A stretch of DNA of 64,000 nucleotides from Phenylobacterium aquaticum (GCF_022695515.1 NZ_JALDPT010000008.1:62001-126000); one strand, 5' to 3'; counted from the first letter of the stretch, positions 9,819-19,194 are shown. Program-made: numbers and translations. The notes: generated by a model not told the origin, from the letters alone.

Positions 9819-11696
9819 TTAATCGTTCCAATCCCTGATCGCGCGTTTCAGTGCGTCGCGTTCGCCTTTCAGGCGCTCGAGGGTCTCCATAGCTGATCGT
9901 CCGCCCAGGCTGACCTTGGCGGCGGCTATAGCCTCGTCGAGCGCCGCCAGTCTTGAGAGACGGGCGAAGGCTTGCGACCACTGGGATCTAGCGGCTTCGA
10001 GGGAGACATCCGATTTCAGGATGGGCGCGCTCGATGTCGCAGCGGCCCGGTCGATGTCTGTCAGTAGCGTGCTATACCCGCAAGACGCCAGATGGCGTGT
10101 GAGAGACCCCGAGTCAAGATGGTCGTGGTCAAGACGCAGACGGATGATTTCTCTCGCCAATTCCGCGAGCCCCGGATCGCCGAAGCCGTTGGCGGCTAAA
10201 GAGTCCTCCAGATGGTCGTCGAGCACGGCCGGATCGTTCAGCACGAACTTGACCAGGGCCGCGGCCGTCAGGTCCATCCGCTGGGCCAGCCGGCGGGCGC
10301 CCGCCTTGCCCTCGGGGCTGGCGGGCTGGGGCGGCGGCTGTCCCCACTGCCCACGCTTTCGCCCGCCCCCGCCCTCGCCGGAGGGCGTCCAGGGCCGGCG
10401 CGCCTCGCGCTCGGGCCGGGCGAAGATGGCGTCGAGCCGGGCGAGCAGATCGTCGCGATAGGCCTGCTGCAGGTCCTTGTCGGCGATGGTCCCGGCCAAT
10501 TGTCGCAGGCGGGCCTTCAGCCCCGCCCGGCGCTCCGGCGTGTCCAGCGGCTCCTGGTCGCGCTCGCGCACGAACAGGGCCTCTACGAACGGGGTCGTAT
10601 CAGCCATCTGGCTGCGCAGGGCCGCGGGCCCCTGCTCGCGCAGCACCTCGTCCGGGTCCTTGCCGCCCTCGACGATCGCGAACCGGAAGCTCTTGCCGGG
10701 CTTCAGCAGCGGCAGGGCCCGGTCGATGGCCCGGCTGGCGGCCTGGCGGCCGGCCCGGTCGCCGTCGAAGCAGAGCGTCGGCTCCGGATGGTGACGCCAC
10801 AGCATCTCCATCTGCTCCTCGGTCAGGGCCGTGCCCATGGGCGCCACGGCCGCGATGCCCGCCCTCTGGCAGGCGATGGCGTCCATATAGCCCTCTACCA
10901 CCGCCAGCGGCGGGGTCTCGCCGGCCGGGGCGGCGGCGATGATCTTGCGCGCCTCGGCCAAGCCATAGAGCTGGTGGCCCTTGTGGAAGACCACCGTCTC
11001 CGGGCCGTTCAGGTACTTGGCGCGGGCCTTGGGATCCATCGCCCGGCCGCCGAACGAGATCACCCGGCCGCGCGGATCGGTGATCGGAAAGATGATGCGG
11101 TCGCGGAACCGGTCGTAAGGCGCCCCGCCCTCCTCCGGCGCGATCAACAGGCCGGTGTCGACCAGCTCGGCCGGCCGCGCGCCCTTGGCGACCAGATAGT
11201 CCTTCAAGGTCGTGCGCCCGCCCGGCGCGAAGCCCAGGCGGAACCGCGCCCAGTCGGCCTCAGGCAGCCCCCTCTGCTCCAGATAGGCCCGGGCCTCGCG
11301 CCCCACCGGGCGACGCAGCTCGGCCTCGAACCATTGGGCCGCCGTCTCCAGCCAGTCCGACAGCCCCTGGCGCTTCTTGTCCTGCTCCTGGCTCTGGGGA
11401 TCATAGGCCGGCATGGTCAGGCCGGCCTCGGCCGCCAGCTGCTCCACCGCCTCCATGAACGAGAGCCGCTGGGTCTCCTGCAGGAAGGTGATCACGTCGC
11501 CGGTCTTGCCCGACGAGAAGTCGAAGAACTGGCCCTTGTCGTCGTTCACATAGAACGACGGCGTCTTCTCCTTGGTGAAGGGCGAGAGGCCCACATACTC
11601 GCGCCCCTGCTTGCGCAGCTTCACCGTCTTGCCGATCACATCGGACGGCCGAAGGCGGGATTTGATCTCATCCAGAAAATGTTCGTCGACGCGCAC
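9819..11696 (-). CDS. dnaG: DNA primase DnaG
   Basis: A 625-residue replication primase that makes RNA primers at the fork together with DnaB. The order is the zinc-ribbon region (residues about 25-80), RNA polymerase core, TOPRIM ([10 protein letters not shown] with the catalytic Glu, later [11 protein letters not shown] with the DxD metal pair), a Pro/Gly-rich linker, and a C-terminal DnaB-binding helical region. An oddity is that the zinc-ribbon positions usually held by Cys/His read [12 protein letters not shown] and FFDFSSG, with no Cys or His ligands, so this domain probably folds without zinc. Gene order with rpoD is conserved. Identification is secure. Confidence 0.95.
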   Translation of the reverse strand: MRVDEHFLDEIKSRLRPSDVIGKTVKLRKQGREYVGLSPFTKEKTPSFYVNDDKGQFFDFSSGKTGDVITFLQETQRLSFMEAVEQLAAEAGLTMPAYDPQSQEQDKKRQGLSDWLETAAQWFEAELRRPVGREARAYLEQRGLPEADWARFRLGFAPGGRTTLKDYLVAKGARPAELVDTGLLIAPEEGGAPYDRFRDRIIFPITDPRGRVISFGGRAMDPKARAKYLNGPETVVFHKGHQLYGLAEARKIIAAAPAGETPPLAVVEGYMDAIACQRAGIAAVAPMGTALTEEQMEMLWRHHPEPTLCFDGDRAGRQAASRAIDRALPLLKPGKSFRFAIVEGGKDPDEVLREQGPAALRSQMADTTPFVEALFVRERDQEPLDTPERRAGLKARLRQLAGTIADKDLQQAYRDDLLARLDAIFARPEREARRPWTPSGEGGGGRKRGQWGQPPPQPASPEGKAGARRLAQRMDLTAAALVKFVLNDPAVLDDHLEDSLAANGFGDPGLAELAREIIRLRLDHDHLDSGSLTRHLASCGYSTLLTDIDRAAATSSAPILKSDVSLEAARSQWSQAFARLSRLAALDEAIAAAKVSLGGRSAMETLERLKGERDALKRAIRDWND

Positions 11697-11741
11697 GGCG
11701 GCAGTGTAGCCGATTTCCCGCCCCGCCGACGAGCACCGGCT

Positions 11742-11877
11742 GCTCCCCCGCTGGGGGAGCTGGCCCGAAGGGCCTGAGGGGGCCGGCCGCAGGCCGGATC
11801 CAACGCCGCAGCCGCCCTCTGACGAGGGCGGCCCCCTCCCCCGCTTCGCGGGCCCCCTCCCCCAGCGGGGGAGGAGC
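11742..11877. repeat. G/C-rich inverted repeat between dnaG and the ECF41 operon
   Basis: The left arm (GCTCCCCCGCTGGGGGAGCT at 11742) is mirrored by CCCCCTCCCCCAGCGGGGGA near the right end (from about 11854). Secondary hairpins CCCGAAGGGCC and CCCGCTTCGCGGG lie inside. The element fills most of the 181-base gap. It is adjacent to the stop codon of the sigma gene and could fold into a terminator. Confidence 0.7.
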
Positions 11878-12744
11878 TTACGGCTTCAAATGCCCAAGCT
11901 TGTCCGGGTTCCGCACCATATAGACCCCGGCCAGCCGGCCGCCCTCGCCGGGCTGGAAGGCCACCGTCATCGGCCCGTCCTCGCGCTCCAGGATCACACC
12001 TGGATAGCCGTTGATCCGCACGGCGCGGAAGCTCAGCGGCCAGACCAGGCCATTGCGCCAGGCGAGCCCCTCCAAGAGCGCGATGATGTCGTCGCGCCCG
12101 ATCAGGGGCCTGAGCGCCGCCGAGCGCTTGCCGCCGCCGTCGGTCAGCATCACCGCATCCTCGGCCAGCACCGCGCCCAGGGCCTTCATGTCCCCTTGCG
12201 TCGCCGCGGCCATGAAGGCGGCGGCGAGCCGCGCGGCCTCGGCTTCGTCGACCGTGAAGCGCGGCTTCTCGTCCTTCACATGGGCCCGCGCCCGGCTGGC
12301 CAGCTGGCGCACGGCGGCCTCGTTGCGTCCCAAGGTCTCAGCGATCTCGCCATAGTCCTCGTCGAACACGTCGTGCAGCAGGAACACCGCCCGCTCCAGG
12401 GGCGACAGCCGCTCCAGCGCCAGCAGGAAGGCGACCGACACCTCCTCCGCCCGCTCGACCGGATCCACGTTCAGCTCCTCGATCAGCGGCTCCGGCAGCC
12501 AGGGGCCGCGATAGGTCTCCCGGCGGGCCTTGGCCTGGCGCAGCCGGTCGATGCACAGCCGGCTGGTGGTCCGCACCAGCCAGGCGGCCGGATCCTCGAC
12601 CTCACCGGCCGCGCCCGCCCAGCGCAGCCAGGCGTCCTGCACCGCATCCTCCGCCTCGCTGACCGACCCCAGCATGCGATAGGCCAGCCGCCGGAGGCGG
12701 GGCCGCTCGGCCTCGAAGGCCGCGATGTCGCCGGGTGCGCTCAT
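11878..12744 (-). CDS. ECF41-type sigma factor with C-terminal SnoaL-like regulatory domain
   Basis: A 288-residue extracytoplasmic-function sigma factor. Regions 2 and 4 fill residues about 10-165 (RRLAYRMLGSVSEAEDAVQDAWLRW; then the helix-turn-helix YGEIAETLGRNEAAVRQLASR). The remaining ~120 residues are a SnoaL/NTF2-like domain. Three motifs reported for the ECF41 group are present: a WLPEPL in the linker, DGGGKR, and the C-terminal NPDKL. In that group the extension acts as a built-in regulator replacing a separate anti-sigma factor. It is the last gene of a three-gene operon, seven bases after the carboxymuconolactone-decarboxylase-like gene, the partner typical of ECF41. Confidence 0.9.
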   Translation of the reverse strand: MSAPGDIAAFEAERPRLRRLAYRMLGSVSEAEDAVQDAWLRWAGAAGEVEDPAAWLVRTTSRLCIDRLRQAKARRETYRGPWLPEPLIEELNVDPVERAEEVSVAFLLALERLSPLERAVFLLHDVFDEDYGEIAETLGRNEAAVRQLASRARAHVKDEKPRFTVDEAEAARLAAAFMAAATQGDMKALGAVLAEDAVMLTDGGGKRSAALRPLIGRDDIIALLEGLAWRNGLVWPLSFRAVRINGYPGVILEREDGPMTVAFQPGEGGRLAGVYMVRNPDKLGHLKP

Positions 12745-12751
12745 GTCGTCC

Positions 12752-13303
12752 TCAGGCCGCCAGCGGCGAGTGTAGGACCGGGGCGGCCTGGCCCGCCACC
12801 ATGACCCGCGAGCAGGCCTTGCCGTGGCCGAGCGCGTATTTCAGCGTCGGATACATCCGCGCCGTGGTCAGAGCGAGGCTGACGGCCACCAGCCCCTTCT
12901 GGCCCCAGCGCCGGACGATCTCGTCGCGCAGGGGGTCGGCGGCCTCCAGGTCGCGGGCCAGGCTGGCGCGGGCGAAGCGATAGGCCAGCGACGCCTCGGC
13001 CCCCATGGCCGCCAGGTCCCCGGCCAGGATCGCCGCCAGCACGGCGGGCTTCACCCCGGCCGCCAGGGCCATGTCGGTCGAGATCTGCACGCAGGGCCCG
13101 CAGTCCTCGGCCAGGGTGCCGACGATCCCCGCCGCCGCCAGGGCCGCGGCCGGCGCGGCCTTGCGGTCGACCAGGCCGGCGACGAGGCCGAACCTCAGGA
13201 AGCTCGCGGGCGAGGCCTCGGCCAGGTCGCGCATATAGCTGGCGTCATAATTCCAGGTCCGCTCAAGACGGGCGATCTGGCGTTTCAGCAGGGCTTTCAA
13301 CAT
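12752..13303 (-). CDS. Carboxymuconolactone decarboxylase/AhpD-like protein
   Basis: The start at 13303 was chosen because GGGAG precedes it; the longer open frame runs into the upstream gene. The 183-residue protein carries the AhpD-fold signature around EDCGPCVQIS with a CxxC redox pair at Cys68 and Cys71 and a following acidic/hydrophobic helix. Such proteins act as thiol peroxidase partners or small-molecule decarboxylases. Association with an ECF41 sigma factor is a known conserved neighbourhood, so this is the likely main target and output of that regulator. Confidence 0.8.
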   Translation of the reverse strand: MLKALLKRQIARLERTWNYDASYMRDLAEASPASFLRFGLVAGLVDRKAAPAAALAAAGIVGTLAEDCGPCVQISTDMALAAGVKPAVLAAILAGDLAAMGAEASLAYRFARASLARDLEAADPLRDEIVRRWGQKGLVAVSLALTTARMYPTLKYALGHGKACSRVMVAGQAAPVLHSPLAA

Positions 13304-13316
13304 GGCGGACTCCCTC

Positions 13317-13694
13317 TCAGGCGGGCTTGCGGGCGAAGGCGATCCAGCCCGCCGCCAGGGCGGGCAGATAGACGCCGGGAAGATCGCGGAGAACGTCATG
13401 CCAGCCGCTCGCCGAGCAGCTGGCGTCGAACACATGGATGGCGGCATGGACGCTCAAGAACAGCGCCCCAGCCACCAGGGCCGGCCATCCCTGGACCGGC
13501 CGCCATGCGAACCAACCCAGCCCCAGGGTCACAGCCAGATAGGCCGCCCCGATGTCGCGCACGAAGTGGGGGTTGTAGGCCCCCGTCGCCGTCACCCCGG
13601 GCACCGCTCCGTACCACCAGAACGGCGCGAACAATTGGGCGAGCGCATTGATCCCCAGGATGACCGCCAGGACGGCGCAGACGATGCGGAACAT
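13317..13694 (-). CDS. Four-helix membrane protein in the ECF41 operon
   Basis: A 125-residue, strongly hydrophobic protein with about four transmembrane helices (residues 3-23, 45-62, 70-88, 105-121) and a conserved-looking loop GAYNPHFVRDIGAAYLAV. It is first in the operon, 13 bases before the AhpD-like gene. Its shape is close to DoxX-like small membrane proteins, which often accompany redox genes, but no catalytic residue can be named. Its role is probably in the same envelope or redox stress response. Confidence 0.65.
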   Translation of the reverse strand: MFRIVCAVLAVILGINALAQLFAPFWWYGAVPGVTATGAYNPHFVRDIGAAYLAVTLGLGWFAWRPVQGWPALVAGALFLSVHAAIHVFDASCSASGWHDVLRDLPGVYLPALAAGWIAFARKPA

Positions 13695-13760
13695 GGATTT
13701 CCTCCGACTTCACCGACAAGGACGAAGCGGAGCGGGCGCGTGTGACATCGCCGCCGAAAA

Positions 13761-13884
13761 CCTCCCTCCCCTTCATGGGGAGGGACAGATCGCGAAGCGA
13801 TCAGGGTGGGGAACGGCGCCAGACCCAAGAGCCCCACCCGTCTGCCGCTGCGCGCCAGCCACCCTCCCCATGAAGGGGAGGGAG
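13761..13884. repeat. Inverted repeat built from CTCCCCTTCATGGGGAGG hairpins
   Basis: CCTCCCTCCCCTTCATGGGG at 13761 is matched in inverted form by CTCCCCATGAAGGGGAGGG ending near 13883. Each arm is itself a near-perfect hairpin. The centre (about 75 bases) is unrelated to the other elements. It separates the ECF41 operon from the HAD gene. Confidence 0.7.
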
Positions 13885-13888
13885 ACGG

Positions 13889-14584
13889 CTACTTAATCGC
13901 GTCGACCCAGTCGGGCAGCTCGCTGATGGATCCCAGCTCGCCGAACCGGCCGTGGCCCACCGGGGCGTCGGCCATCTCGTGGGCCCAGGTCAGGGGATAG
14001 GGCACATGCGCCGCCCAGGCGCCGGCCTCCAGCGCCGGCAGGATGTCGGAGCGCATGGAGTTGCCGCACATCACCGCCTCCTCCGCCCCGGTCCCGTGGC
14101 GGGCGAACACCCGTTCATAGGTGGAGCGGTCCTTCTCGCTGACGATCTCGACGGCGGCGAACAGGTCGCCCAGGCCCGAGGCCGCCAGCTTCTGTTCCTG
14201 GTGCAGCAGGTCGCCCTTGGTGATCAGCACCAGGCGATAGCGCTCCGACAGCCGGGCGAGCGCCGCGTCCACGCCCGGCAGGGGCTCCACCGGCTCGTTC
14301 AGCATCTCGCGGCCCGCCGCCAGGATCTCGCGCACCACCCGGGGCGGCGCCTCGCCGCCGGTCAGCTCCATGGCCGTCTCGATCATCGAGAGGGTGAAGC
14401 CCTTCACCCCATAGCCATAGAGCCGCAGGTTCCGGCGCTCGACCTCCGACAGCCGCGCCTCCACAACCTGCGGATCCGCCACATCGGCCAGCAGGGCGCT
14501 GAACCGGTCATGGGTCAGGCGAAACAGGGTTTCGTTGTGCCAAAGGGTGTCGTCGGCGTCGAGGCCGACCGTGGTGATGCTCAT
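13889..14584 (-). CDS. HAD-superfamily hydrolase (YjjG-like)
   Basis: The start at MSITTVGLDADDTLW was chosen; the longer frame has no family signal ahead of this point. The 231-residue protein begins with the HAD nucleophile motif Asp9-x-Asp11-x-Thr13. The helical cap follows, then motif II (LVLITKGD), the Lys in motif III and the GNSMRSDILPA motif IV. The architecture fits haloacid-dehalogenase-like phosphatases or nucleotidases. The substrate is undetermined. It is divergently oriented from the signalling gene at 14720. Confidence 0.85.
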   Translation of the reverse strand: MSITTVGLDADDTLWHNETLFRLTHDRFSALLADVADPQVVEARLSEVERRNLRLYGYGVKGFTLSMIETAMELTGGEAPPRVVREILAAGREMLNEPVEPLPGVDAALARLSERYRLVLITKGDLLHQEQKLAASGLGDLFAAVEIVSEKDRSTYERVFARHGTGAEEAVMCGNSMRSDILPALEAGAWAAHVPYPLTWAHEMADAPVGHGRFGELGSISELPDWVDAIK

Positions 14585-14719
14585 GCCCCGCTCATAGCGC
14601 GCCGCCGCCCTCCATTGAACCCACTGCCCAAGCCTTGGGCGCCGCGTCCTTTCCTGCATCCTGGCGTCGTCGCGTACGCAAAATCGCAACCTTTGCTGCG
14701 CGAGGCTGTCCCCAGTTTG

Positions 14720-15886
14720 GTGAGTGTCGCGTCCGGTGACGCGGGTCTGGGGGTCGCTGTGCAGGCATGGCTTGACGCGCTATCGCGCCGCCTGGGGCTT
14801 CGGTTCGCGCGCCGCGCCCTGGCCCAGGCCGAGGCGGAGACCCGCGCCGCCCAGGACCGCCTGCGCGAGGCGATCGACCTCCTGCCCGAGGGGATCGTCA
14901 TCCTCGACGCCGAGGGCCGCTACGTCCTCTGGAACAAGCGCTACGCCGAGATCTACCACCGCTCCGCCGACCTCTTCGCCCCCGGCGCCAAGTTCACCGA
15001 CACCCTGAGGGTCGGCGTCGCGCGCGGCGACTATCCCGAAGCCGTCGGCCGCGAGGAGGAATGGCTGGCCGAGCGCTTCCACAAGCTGATGAACCCGACC
15101 GGCGAGCGCCACGAGCAGCGGGTCTCCGACGGCCGCTGGCTGATGATCGAGGAAAAGCGCACCGCCGACGGCGGCGTCATCGGCCTGCGGGTTGATATCA
15201 CGCAGATGAAGACCCAGGCCGAGGCCCTGGCCGACGCCCTGCACCGGGTCGAGGCCGCCAGCCGCGCCAAGACCGAGTTCCTGGCCGACATGAGCCACGA
15301 GCTGCGCACCCCGCTGAACGGCGTCATGGGCCTGGTCCAGGCGCTCGCGGCGACCAAACTGACCAAGACCCAGCAGGGCCTGGTCGATGACATTCTTCGC
15401 TCGGCCGGCGCCCTGGACGACCTGGTCGGCGGCCTGCTCGACTATGGCGACGCCGCCCGCGCAGCCGACGCCTCGCCCCCCGCCCCGTCCCACCACGTCG
15501 CCGCAGAGGCCCCGGCGCTGCGGGTCCTGGCCGCCGACGACAATCCCACCAACCGCAAGGTGGTCGAGCTGATGCTGGGCGCAGCCGGCGCCGAGGTGAT
15601 CAGCGTCGAGAACGGTCGCGAAGCCGTCGAGGCCTGGCGCGGCGGCGCCTTCGACCTGGTGCTGATGGACCTGCGCATGCCGGTCATGGACGGGCTCGAC
15701 GCCATCCGCGCCATCCGCAAGGCCGAGGGGGCGGGCCTGCCCCGCGCCCCGATCATCGTGGTCAGCGCCAACACCTCGCCGGACGACCTCGCCGCCTCCG
15801 CCGACGCCGGCGCCGACCGTCACATCGGCAAGCCGCTTCGCGCCGAGGAGCTGTTCGACGCCATCACCGGCGTCATCGCGGCTTGA
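14720..15886 (+). CDS. PAS - histidine phosphotransfer (DHp) - receiver protein lacking the kinase ATPase domain
   Basis: A GTG start at 14720 is likely; a second GTG at 14759 is possible. The 388-residue protein has a short N-terminal helix and coiled coil. A PAS domain follows (about residues 45-165, with LLPEGIVILDAEGRYVLWN), then a HisKA/DHp module with the H-box DMSHELRTPLNG (His193). After a Pro-rich linker comes a receiver domain (LRVLAADDNPTNRKVVE, phospho-acceptor Asp317 in LVLMDLRMP, Lys in GKPL). The HATPase_c domain normally placed between DHp and receiver is absent: no N, G1 or G2 box can be found. The frame is intact, so the deletion is in-frame and probably ancient. It may work as a phosphotransfer relay fed by another kinase. 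Confidence 0.8.
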   Translation: MSVASGDAGLGVAVQAWLDALSRRLGLRFARRALAQAEAETRAAQDRLREAIDLLPEGIVILDAEGRYVLWNKRYAEIYHRSADLFAPGAKFTDTLRVGVARGDYPEAVGREEEWLAERFHKLMNPTGERHEQRVSDGRWLMIEEKRTADGGVIGLRVDITQMKTQAEALADALHRVEAASRAKTEFLADMSHELRTPLNGVMGLVQALAATKLTKTQQGLVDDILRSAGALDDLVGGLLDYGDAARAADASPPAPSHHVAAEAPALRVLAADDNPTNRKVVELMLGAAGAEVISVENGREAVEAWRGGAFDLVLMDLRMPVMDGLDAIRAIRKAEGAGLPRAPIIVVSANTSPDDLAASADAGADRHIGKPLRAEELFDAITGVIAA

Positions 15887-16103
15887 ACACCCGCGCGGTC
15901 GAGGCGGGATATTTCGCCAGCATCGCGGCGGGCCGGATCGGCCGGGCCGCGAAATTCCCCCCGCAATTGGGACAGGCGCCGCCGAGCCGCGTCTCCACGC
16001 AGTCGGCGCAGAAGGTGCATTCAAAGGTGCAGATCCGCGCGTCGGGGCTGTCAGGCGGCAGGTCGCGGTCGCAGGCTTCGCAATTGGGACGCAGGGCGAG
16101 CAT
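15873..16103 (-). CDS. DUF1272 cysteine-rich zinc-binding protein
   Basis: A 76-residue protein that matches the small DUF1272 family closely: LRPNCEACDRDLPPDSPDAR, then FECTFCADCVE and GGACPNCGG. The nine or so cysteines form CxxC pairs expected to bind one or two zinc ions. Function is unknown throughout the family. It ends inside the final codons of the PAS-DHp-receiver gene on the opposite strand (14-base tail overlap). Confidence 0.85.
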   Translation of the reverse strand: MLALRPNCEACDRDLPPDSPDARICTFECTFCADCVETRLGGACPNCGGNFAARPIRPAAMLAKYPASTARVFKPR

Positions 16104-16186
16104 CAGGGCCTCCGTTGCAGCCCGGCCAGATTAGCCTCGAAGGGGCCTGGCTGAAATGACCGACTTCCCTCGTTTTCCGCCAAGCC

Positions 16187-16627
16187 CTATTCCCCGAACC
16201 CCTCCCCCGGCTCGACCGGCGACAGCCGCAGCAGGCGGGAATCGGCCACCCCGGCCGTACGGTGCTTGACCAGTTCGCGGTACTCCGGATCGCGGATCAT
16301 GGCGATGAAGGCGTCCGAGCTCGGATATTCGGCGATGAAGGCGATGTCCCACGCCTCGCTCTGCGGGCCGGTCACCATCACCTGCGGCTTGCCGGCCCAG
16401 ACCTGGCGGCCGCCCACCTTCTTGAAGATATGGGCCGTGGTCCGGCCATAGGCGCGATAGGCGTCGAGCCCGCTCAAGCCCTTGCCGTGGTCGGGATGAT
16501 CGGCCGGATAGTCCGCCAGGGGTTTCATGCGGACCAGGTTGAGCATATGGATCGGCTCGTCCTTCGGCAGCGACTTGAAGATCTCCCAGGCCTCGCGGTC
16601 CGGGTCGATGTGGGCCACGTCCGTCAT
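16187..16627 (-). CDS. DUF1330-family protein
   Basis: The start at MTDVAHIDPDREAW was chosen because it lies nine bases after a GGAGG-like site (GAGGAAAGC) and begins the family match. The 146-residue protein has the DUF1330 features: an N-terminal beta strand with 'MLNLVRMKP', the 'YRAYGR' segment and a C-terminal 'IAEYPSSDAFIAMIRDPEY' strand-helix pair of a dimeric ferredoxin-like fold. No enzyme activity is established for the family. Confidence 0.75.
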   Translation of the reverse strand: MTDVAHIDPDREAWEIFKSLPKDEPIHMLNLVRMKPLADYPADHPDHGKGLSGLDAYRAYGRTTAHIFKKVGGRQVWAGKPQVMVTGPQSEAWDIAFIAEYPSSDAFIAMIRDPEYRELVKHRTAGVADSRLLRLSPVEPGEGFGE

Positions 16628-16792
16628 GCTTTCCTCCGTCGTTTGGCGGAACCGTAGCAAGCCGGGCCCACGAGGTCAGCCGCCGCATTGACCGGACGGT
16701 TGCGAGTCAGTACCTACGCGGCCGTTTGCGCGGCGGGCAGGGTCACCCTGGCCCGCTTTTTCGCGACACGACGCCGGAATGGAGATCCCGAG

Positions 16793-17965
16793 ATGACGAC
16801 TGAACTGCTGCCGGGCGTCACAGGGGTGCTGGTCCTGGCCGACGGGACGGTCCTGCAGGGCCTGGGCGTCGGCGCCGTGGGCGCCGCGGTGGGCGAGGTC
16901 TGCTTCAACACCGCCATGACCGGCTACCAGGAGATCCTCACCGATCCCTCCTACATGGCCCAGATCGTCGCCTTCACCTTCCCCCACGTCGGCAATGTGG
17001 GCGTCAATATCGAGGACATCGAGCAGATGTCGGGCTCGGCCGAGACCGCCGCCCGCGGCGCGATCTTCCGCGACCTGCCCACCGCCCCGGCCAACTGGCG
17101 CGCCGACGCCGACCTGGACGGCTGGATGAAGCGGCGCGGCGTCGTCGGCCTCTCCGGCGTCGACACCCGGGCGCTCACCCTCGCCATCCGCGAGCGCGGC
17201 ATGCCGCACGGCGTCATCGCCCATGATCCGGACGGCAGGTTCGACATCCCCGCCCTCACCGCCCAGGCCAAGGCCTGGGCCGGGCTTGAGGGCCTGGACC
17301 TCGCCAAGGACGCCAGCTGCCTGCAGCCCTTCACCTATGACGAGGGCCTCTATGACTGGCCGGAGGGCTACGCCAAGCCGGGCCAACCGAAATACGAGGT
17401 CGTGGTCGTCGACTACGGCGTGAAGCGCAACATCCTGCGCGCGCTCACCTCGGTCGGCGCCCATGTCACCGTGGTGCCCGCCAAGACCAGCGCCGAGGAC
17501 ATCCTGGCCCGCAAGCCGGACGGCGTCATGCTGTCCAACGGCCCGGGCGACCCGGCCGCCACCGGCGAATACGCCGTGCCGGAGATCCAGAAGCTGGTTG
17601 AGAGCGGCACGCCGGTGTTCGGCATCTGCCTGGGCCACCAGATGATGGCGCTGGCGCTGGGCGCCCAGACCGCCAAGATGGAACAGGGCCACCACGGGGC
17701 CAACCACCCGGTGAAGGACCTGACCACCGGCAAGGTGGAGATCGTCTCCATGAACCACGGCTTCACCGTCGACCGCGCGACCCTGCCGGCCGGCCTGGTG
17801 GAGACCCACGTCTCTCTGTTCGACGGGACCAATGCGGGCCTGGCCCTAGAAGGCCGCCCGGTCTTCAGCGTCCAGCACCACCCGGAAGCCTCCCCCGGCC
17901 CCACGGACTCCCTCTACCTCTTCCAACGCTTCGCCAAACTGATGGACGCGAAGAAGGCGGGGTAA
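16793..17965 (+). CDS. carA: Carbamoyl-phosphate synthase small (glutaminase) subunit
   Basis: CarA releases ammonia from glutamine and passes it to CarB for carbamoyl phosphate, feeding arginine and pyrimidine synthesis. The ATG at 16793 follows GGAG at 16781. The 390-residue protein has the family N-terminal domain ([17 protein letters not shown]) and a class I amidotransferase domain with nucleophile Cys279 (FGICLGHQ) and His363/Glu365 (QHHPEAS). Length is normal. carB lies 6.9 kb downstream on the same strand, so the two are not in one operon here. Confidence 0.97.
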   Translation: MTTELLPGVTGVLVLADGTVLQGLGVGAVGAAVGEVCFNTAMTGYQEILTDPSYMAQIVAFTFPHVGNVGVNIEDIEQMSGSAETAARGAIFRDLPTAPANWRADADLDGWMKRRGVVGLSGVDTRALTLAIRERGMPHGVIAHDPDGRFDIPALTAQAKAWAGLEGLDLAKDASCLQPFTYDEGLYDWPEGYAKPGQPKYEVVVVDYGVKRNILRALTSVGAHVTVVPAKTSAEDILARKPDGVMLSNGPGDPAATGEYAVPEIQKLVESGTPVFGICLGHQMMALALGAQTAKMEQGHHGANHPVKDLTTGKVEIVSMNHGFTVDRATLPAGLVETHVSLFDGTNAGLALEGRPVFSVQHHPEASPGPTDSLYLFQRFAKLMDAKKAG

Positions 17966-17982
17966 AGCCCCCCTCCTCCCCC

Positions 17983-18106
17983 GCCCATCCCGGCGAATGC
18001 CGGGACCCAGATCATATGGCGCCGCGCATCCGGAAAGGCCCAGCCGAGGTCCGACAGGCGATGCCTGCACTTTAGGATCTGGGTCCCGGCCTTCGCCGGG
18101 ATGAGC
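17983..18106. repeat. Second paired palindromic element with 30-base inverted arms
   Basis: Arms at 17983-18012 and 18077-18106 match each other with two mismatches. They match the arms of the element at 5328-5450 almost completely, while the 64-base centre differs. The equal total size (124 against 123 bases) suggests a defined unit rather than chance hairpins. It lies 18 bases past the carA stop and may terminate it. Confidence 0.85.
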
Positions 18107-18188
18107 GGTCAAGGGCAGGCGTGCTCAACCGTCACCAGCTCAGCGCCCGCCAGGGGACAGGGGACGGCCAAGCCGCCCCCCGAGCCGC

Positions 18189-18758
18189 CTAGGGCATCAG
18201 CACGGTGTCGACGACGTGGATCACGCCGTTCGACTGGTTGACGTTGGCGATGGTGACCATCGACTTGCCGCCCTTGGCGTCGACCAGCACGACCATGCCG
18301 TGGGCGACCGTGACGGTCAGGTCCTCGCCGGCGACGGTCTTCAGCATCGCCTTGCCGCCGCCCGCCTTCACCTTGGAGATCAGGTCCGCGGCGCTCAGCT
18401 TGCCGGCCACCACGTGATAGGTCAGCACCTTGGTCAGGGTCGGCTTGTTCTCCGGCTTCAGCAGGGTGTCGACCGTGCCCGCCGGCAGCTTGGCGAAGGC
18501 CGCATTGGTCGGCGCGAACACCGTGAACGGACCCGGGCCCGACAGGGTGTCGACCAGGCCCGCCGCCTTCACCGCCGCCACCAGGGTCGTGTGATCCTTG
18601 GAGTTCACGGCGTTCTGGATGATGTTCTTGGACGGATACATGGGCGCCCCGCCCACGGACACGGTCTTTTCGGCCATCATGGAAGCAGAGGCCGCATTAG
18701 CCCCGGCGAGAGTCAGCACGACGCCAGCGGCGATCGCAGAGATCGTCTTCGAATACAT
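18189..18758 (-). CDS. Secreted fasciclin (FAS1) domain protein
   Basis: A 189-residue protein with a signal peptide (core [20 protein letters not shown]) and one FAS1 domain over residues about 45-188. The H1 and H2 boxes are clear: [17 protein letters not shown], and [11 protein letters not shown] at the end, with YHVVAGKL between. FAS1 proteins act in adhesion or as surface redox sensors. In mycobacteria such proteins are the targets of a SigK/RskA pair. A sigma/anti-sigma pair lies just upstream here, on the same strand and separated by a repeat cluster. Confidence 0.9.
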   Translation of the reverse strand: MYSKTISAIAAGVVLTLAGANAASASMMAEKTVSVGGAPMYPSKNIIQNAVNSKDHTTLVAAVKAAGLVDTLSGPGPFTVFAPTNAAFAKLPAGTVDTLLKPENKPTLTKVLTYHVVAGKLSAADLISKVKAGGGKAMLKTVAGEDLTVTVAHGMVVLVDAKGGKSMVTIANVNQSNGVIHVVDTVLMP

Positions 18759-18904
18759 TCTGATTTTCCTCGAATTGTCTGTCGCTGCTTGGCAGCGATG
18801 TTCAAATTACGCAGAGGATTTGAAATCGGATGCAGTCGCGCCGATTTTTTTGCTTTCGCCCGCTTGCCGATGGCGACGAAGCCGGCCTCGCCAGGCCGCA
18901 AGAC

Positions 18905-18934
18905 TTGTCCACGAACCACACGAACCACACGAAC
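18905..18934 (-). repeat. TTCGTGTGG-unit repeat, copy A
   Basis: Reverse-strand copy of three tandem 9-base units followed by GGACAA, reading GTCCACGAACCACACGAACC on the plus strand. It is nearly identical to copies B, C and G. Confidence 0.85.
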
Positions 18935-18993
18935 AGGCAGCGGGTACGTCAGCGGCTCCTACCCGGCCCGAAGCGCGGCCGACGGTCCGTTAG

Positions 18994-19026
18994 ATTTTGT
19001 CCACGAACCACACGAACCACACGAAC
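18994..19026 (-). repeat. TTCGTGTGG-unit repeat, copy B
   Basis: A second reverse-strand copy 89 bases from copy A, with the same three units and the conserved GGACAAAA tail on the reverse strand. Confidence 0.85.
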
Positions 19027-19103
19027 CCCGGCTGAAGCGCCGTTGAAGGTTCTTCGCGCGCAAGCGCGCCTAAAAACCCGCCCCCGACCTCGCCGCCCCA
19101 CCC

Positions 19104-19135
19104 GTTCGCGTGGTTCGTGTGGTTCGTGGACAAAT
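19104..19135 (+). repeat. TTCGTGTGG-unit repeat, copy C
   Basis: Forward copy, with TTCGCGTGG as its first unit, then TTCGTGTGG and TTCGTGGACAAAT. It pairs with copy B (78-base spacer) as an inverted repeat. Confidence 0.85.
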
Positions 19136-19194
19136 CCTCGCAGCCTCACCGCCGCCCAGCGTCCGCAAGCTCATCCCCATCGCCTACGCCCTCT

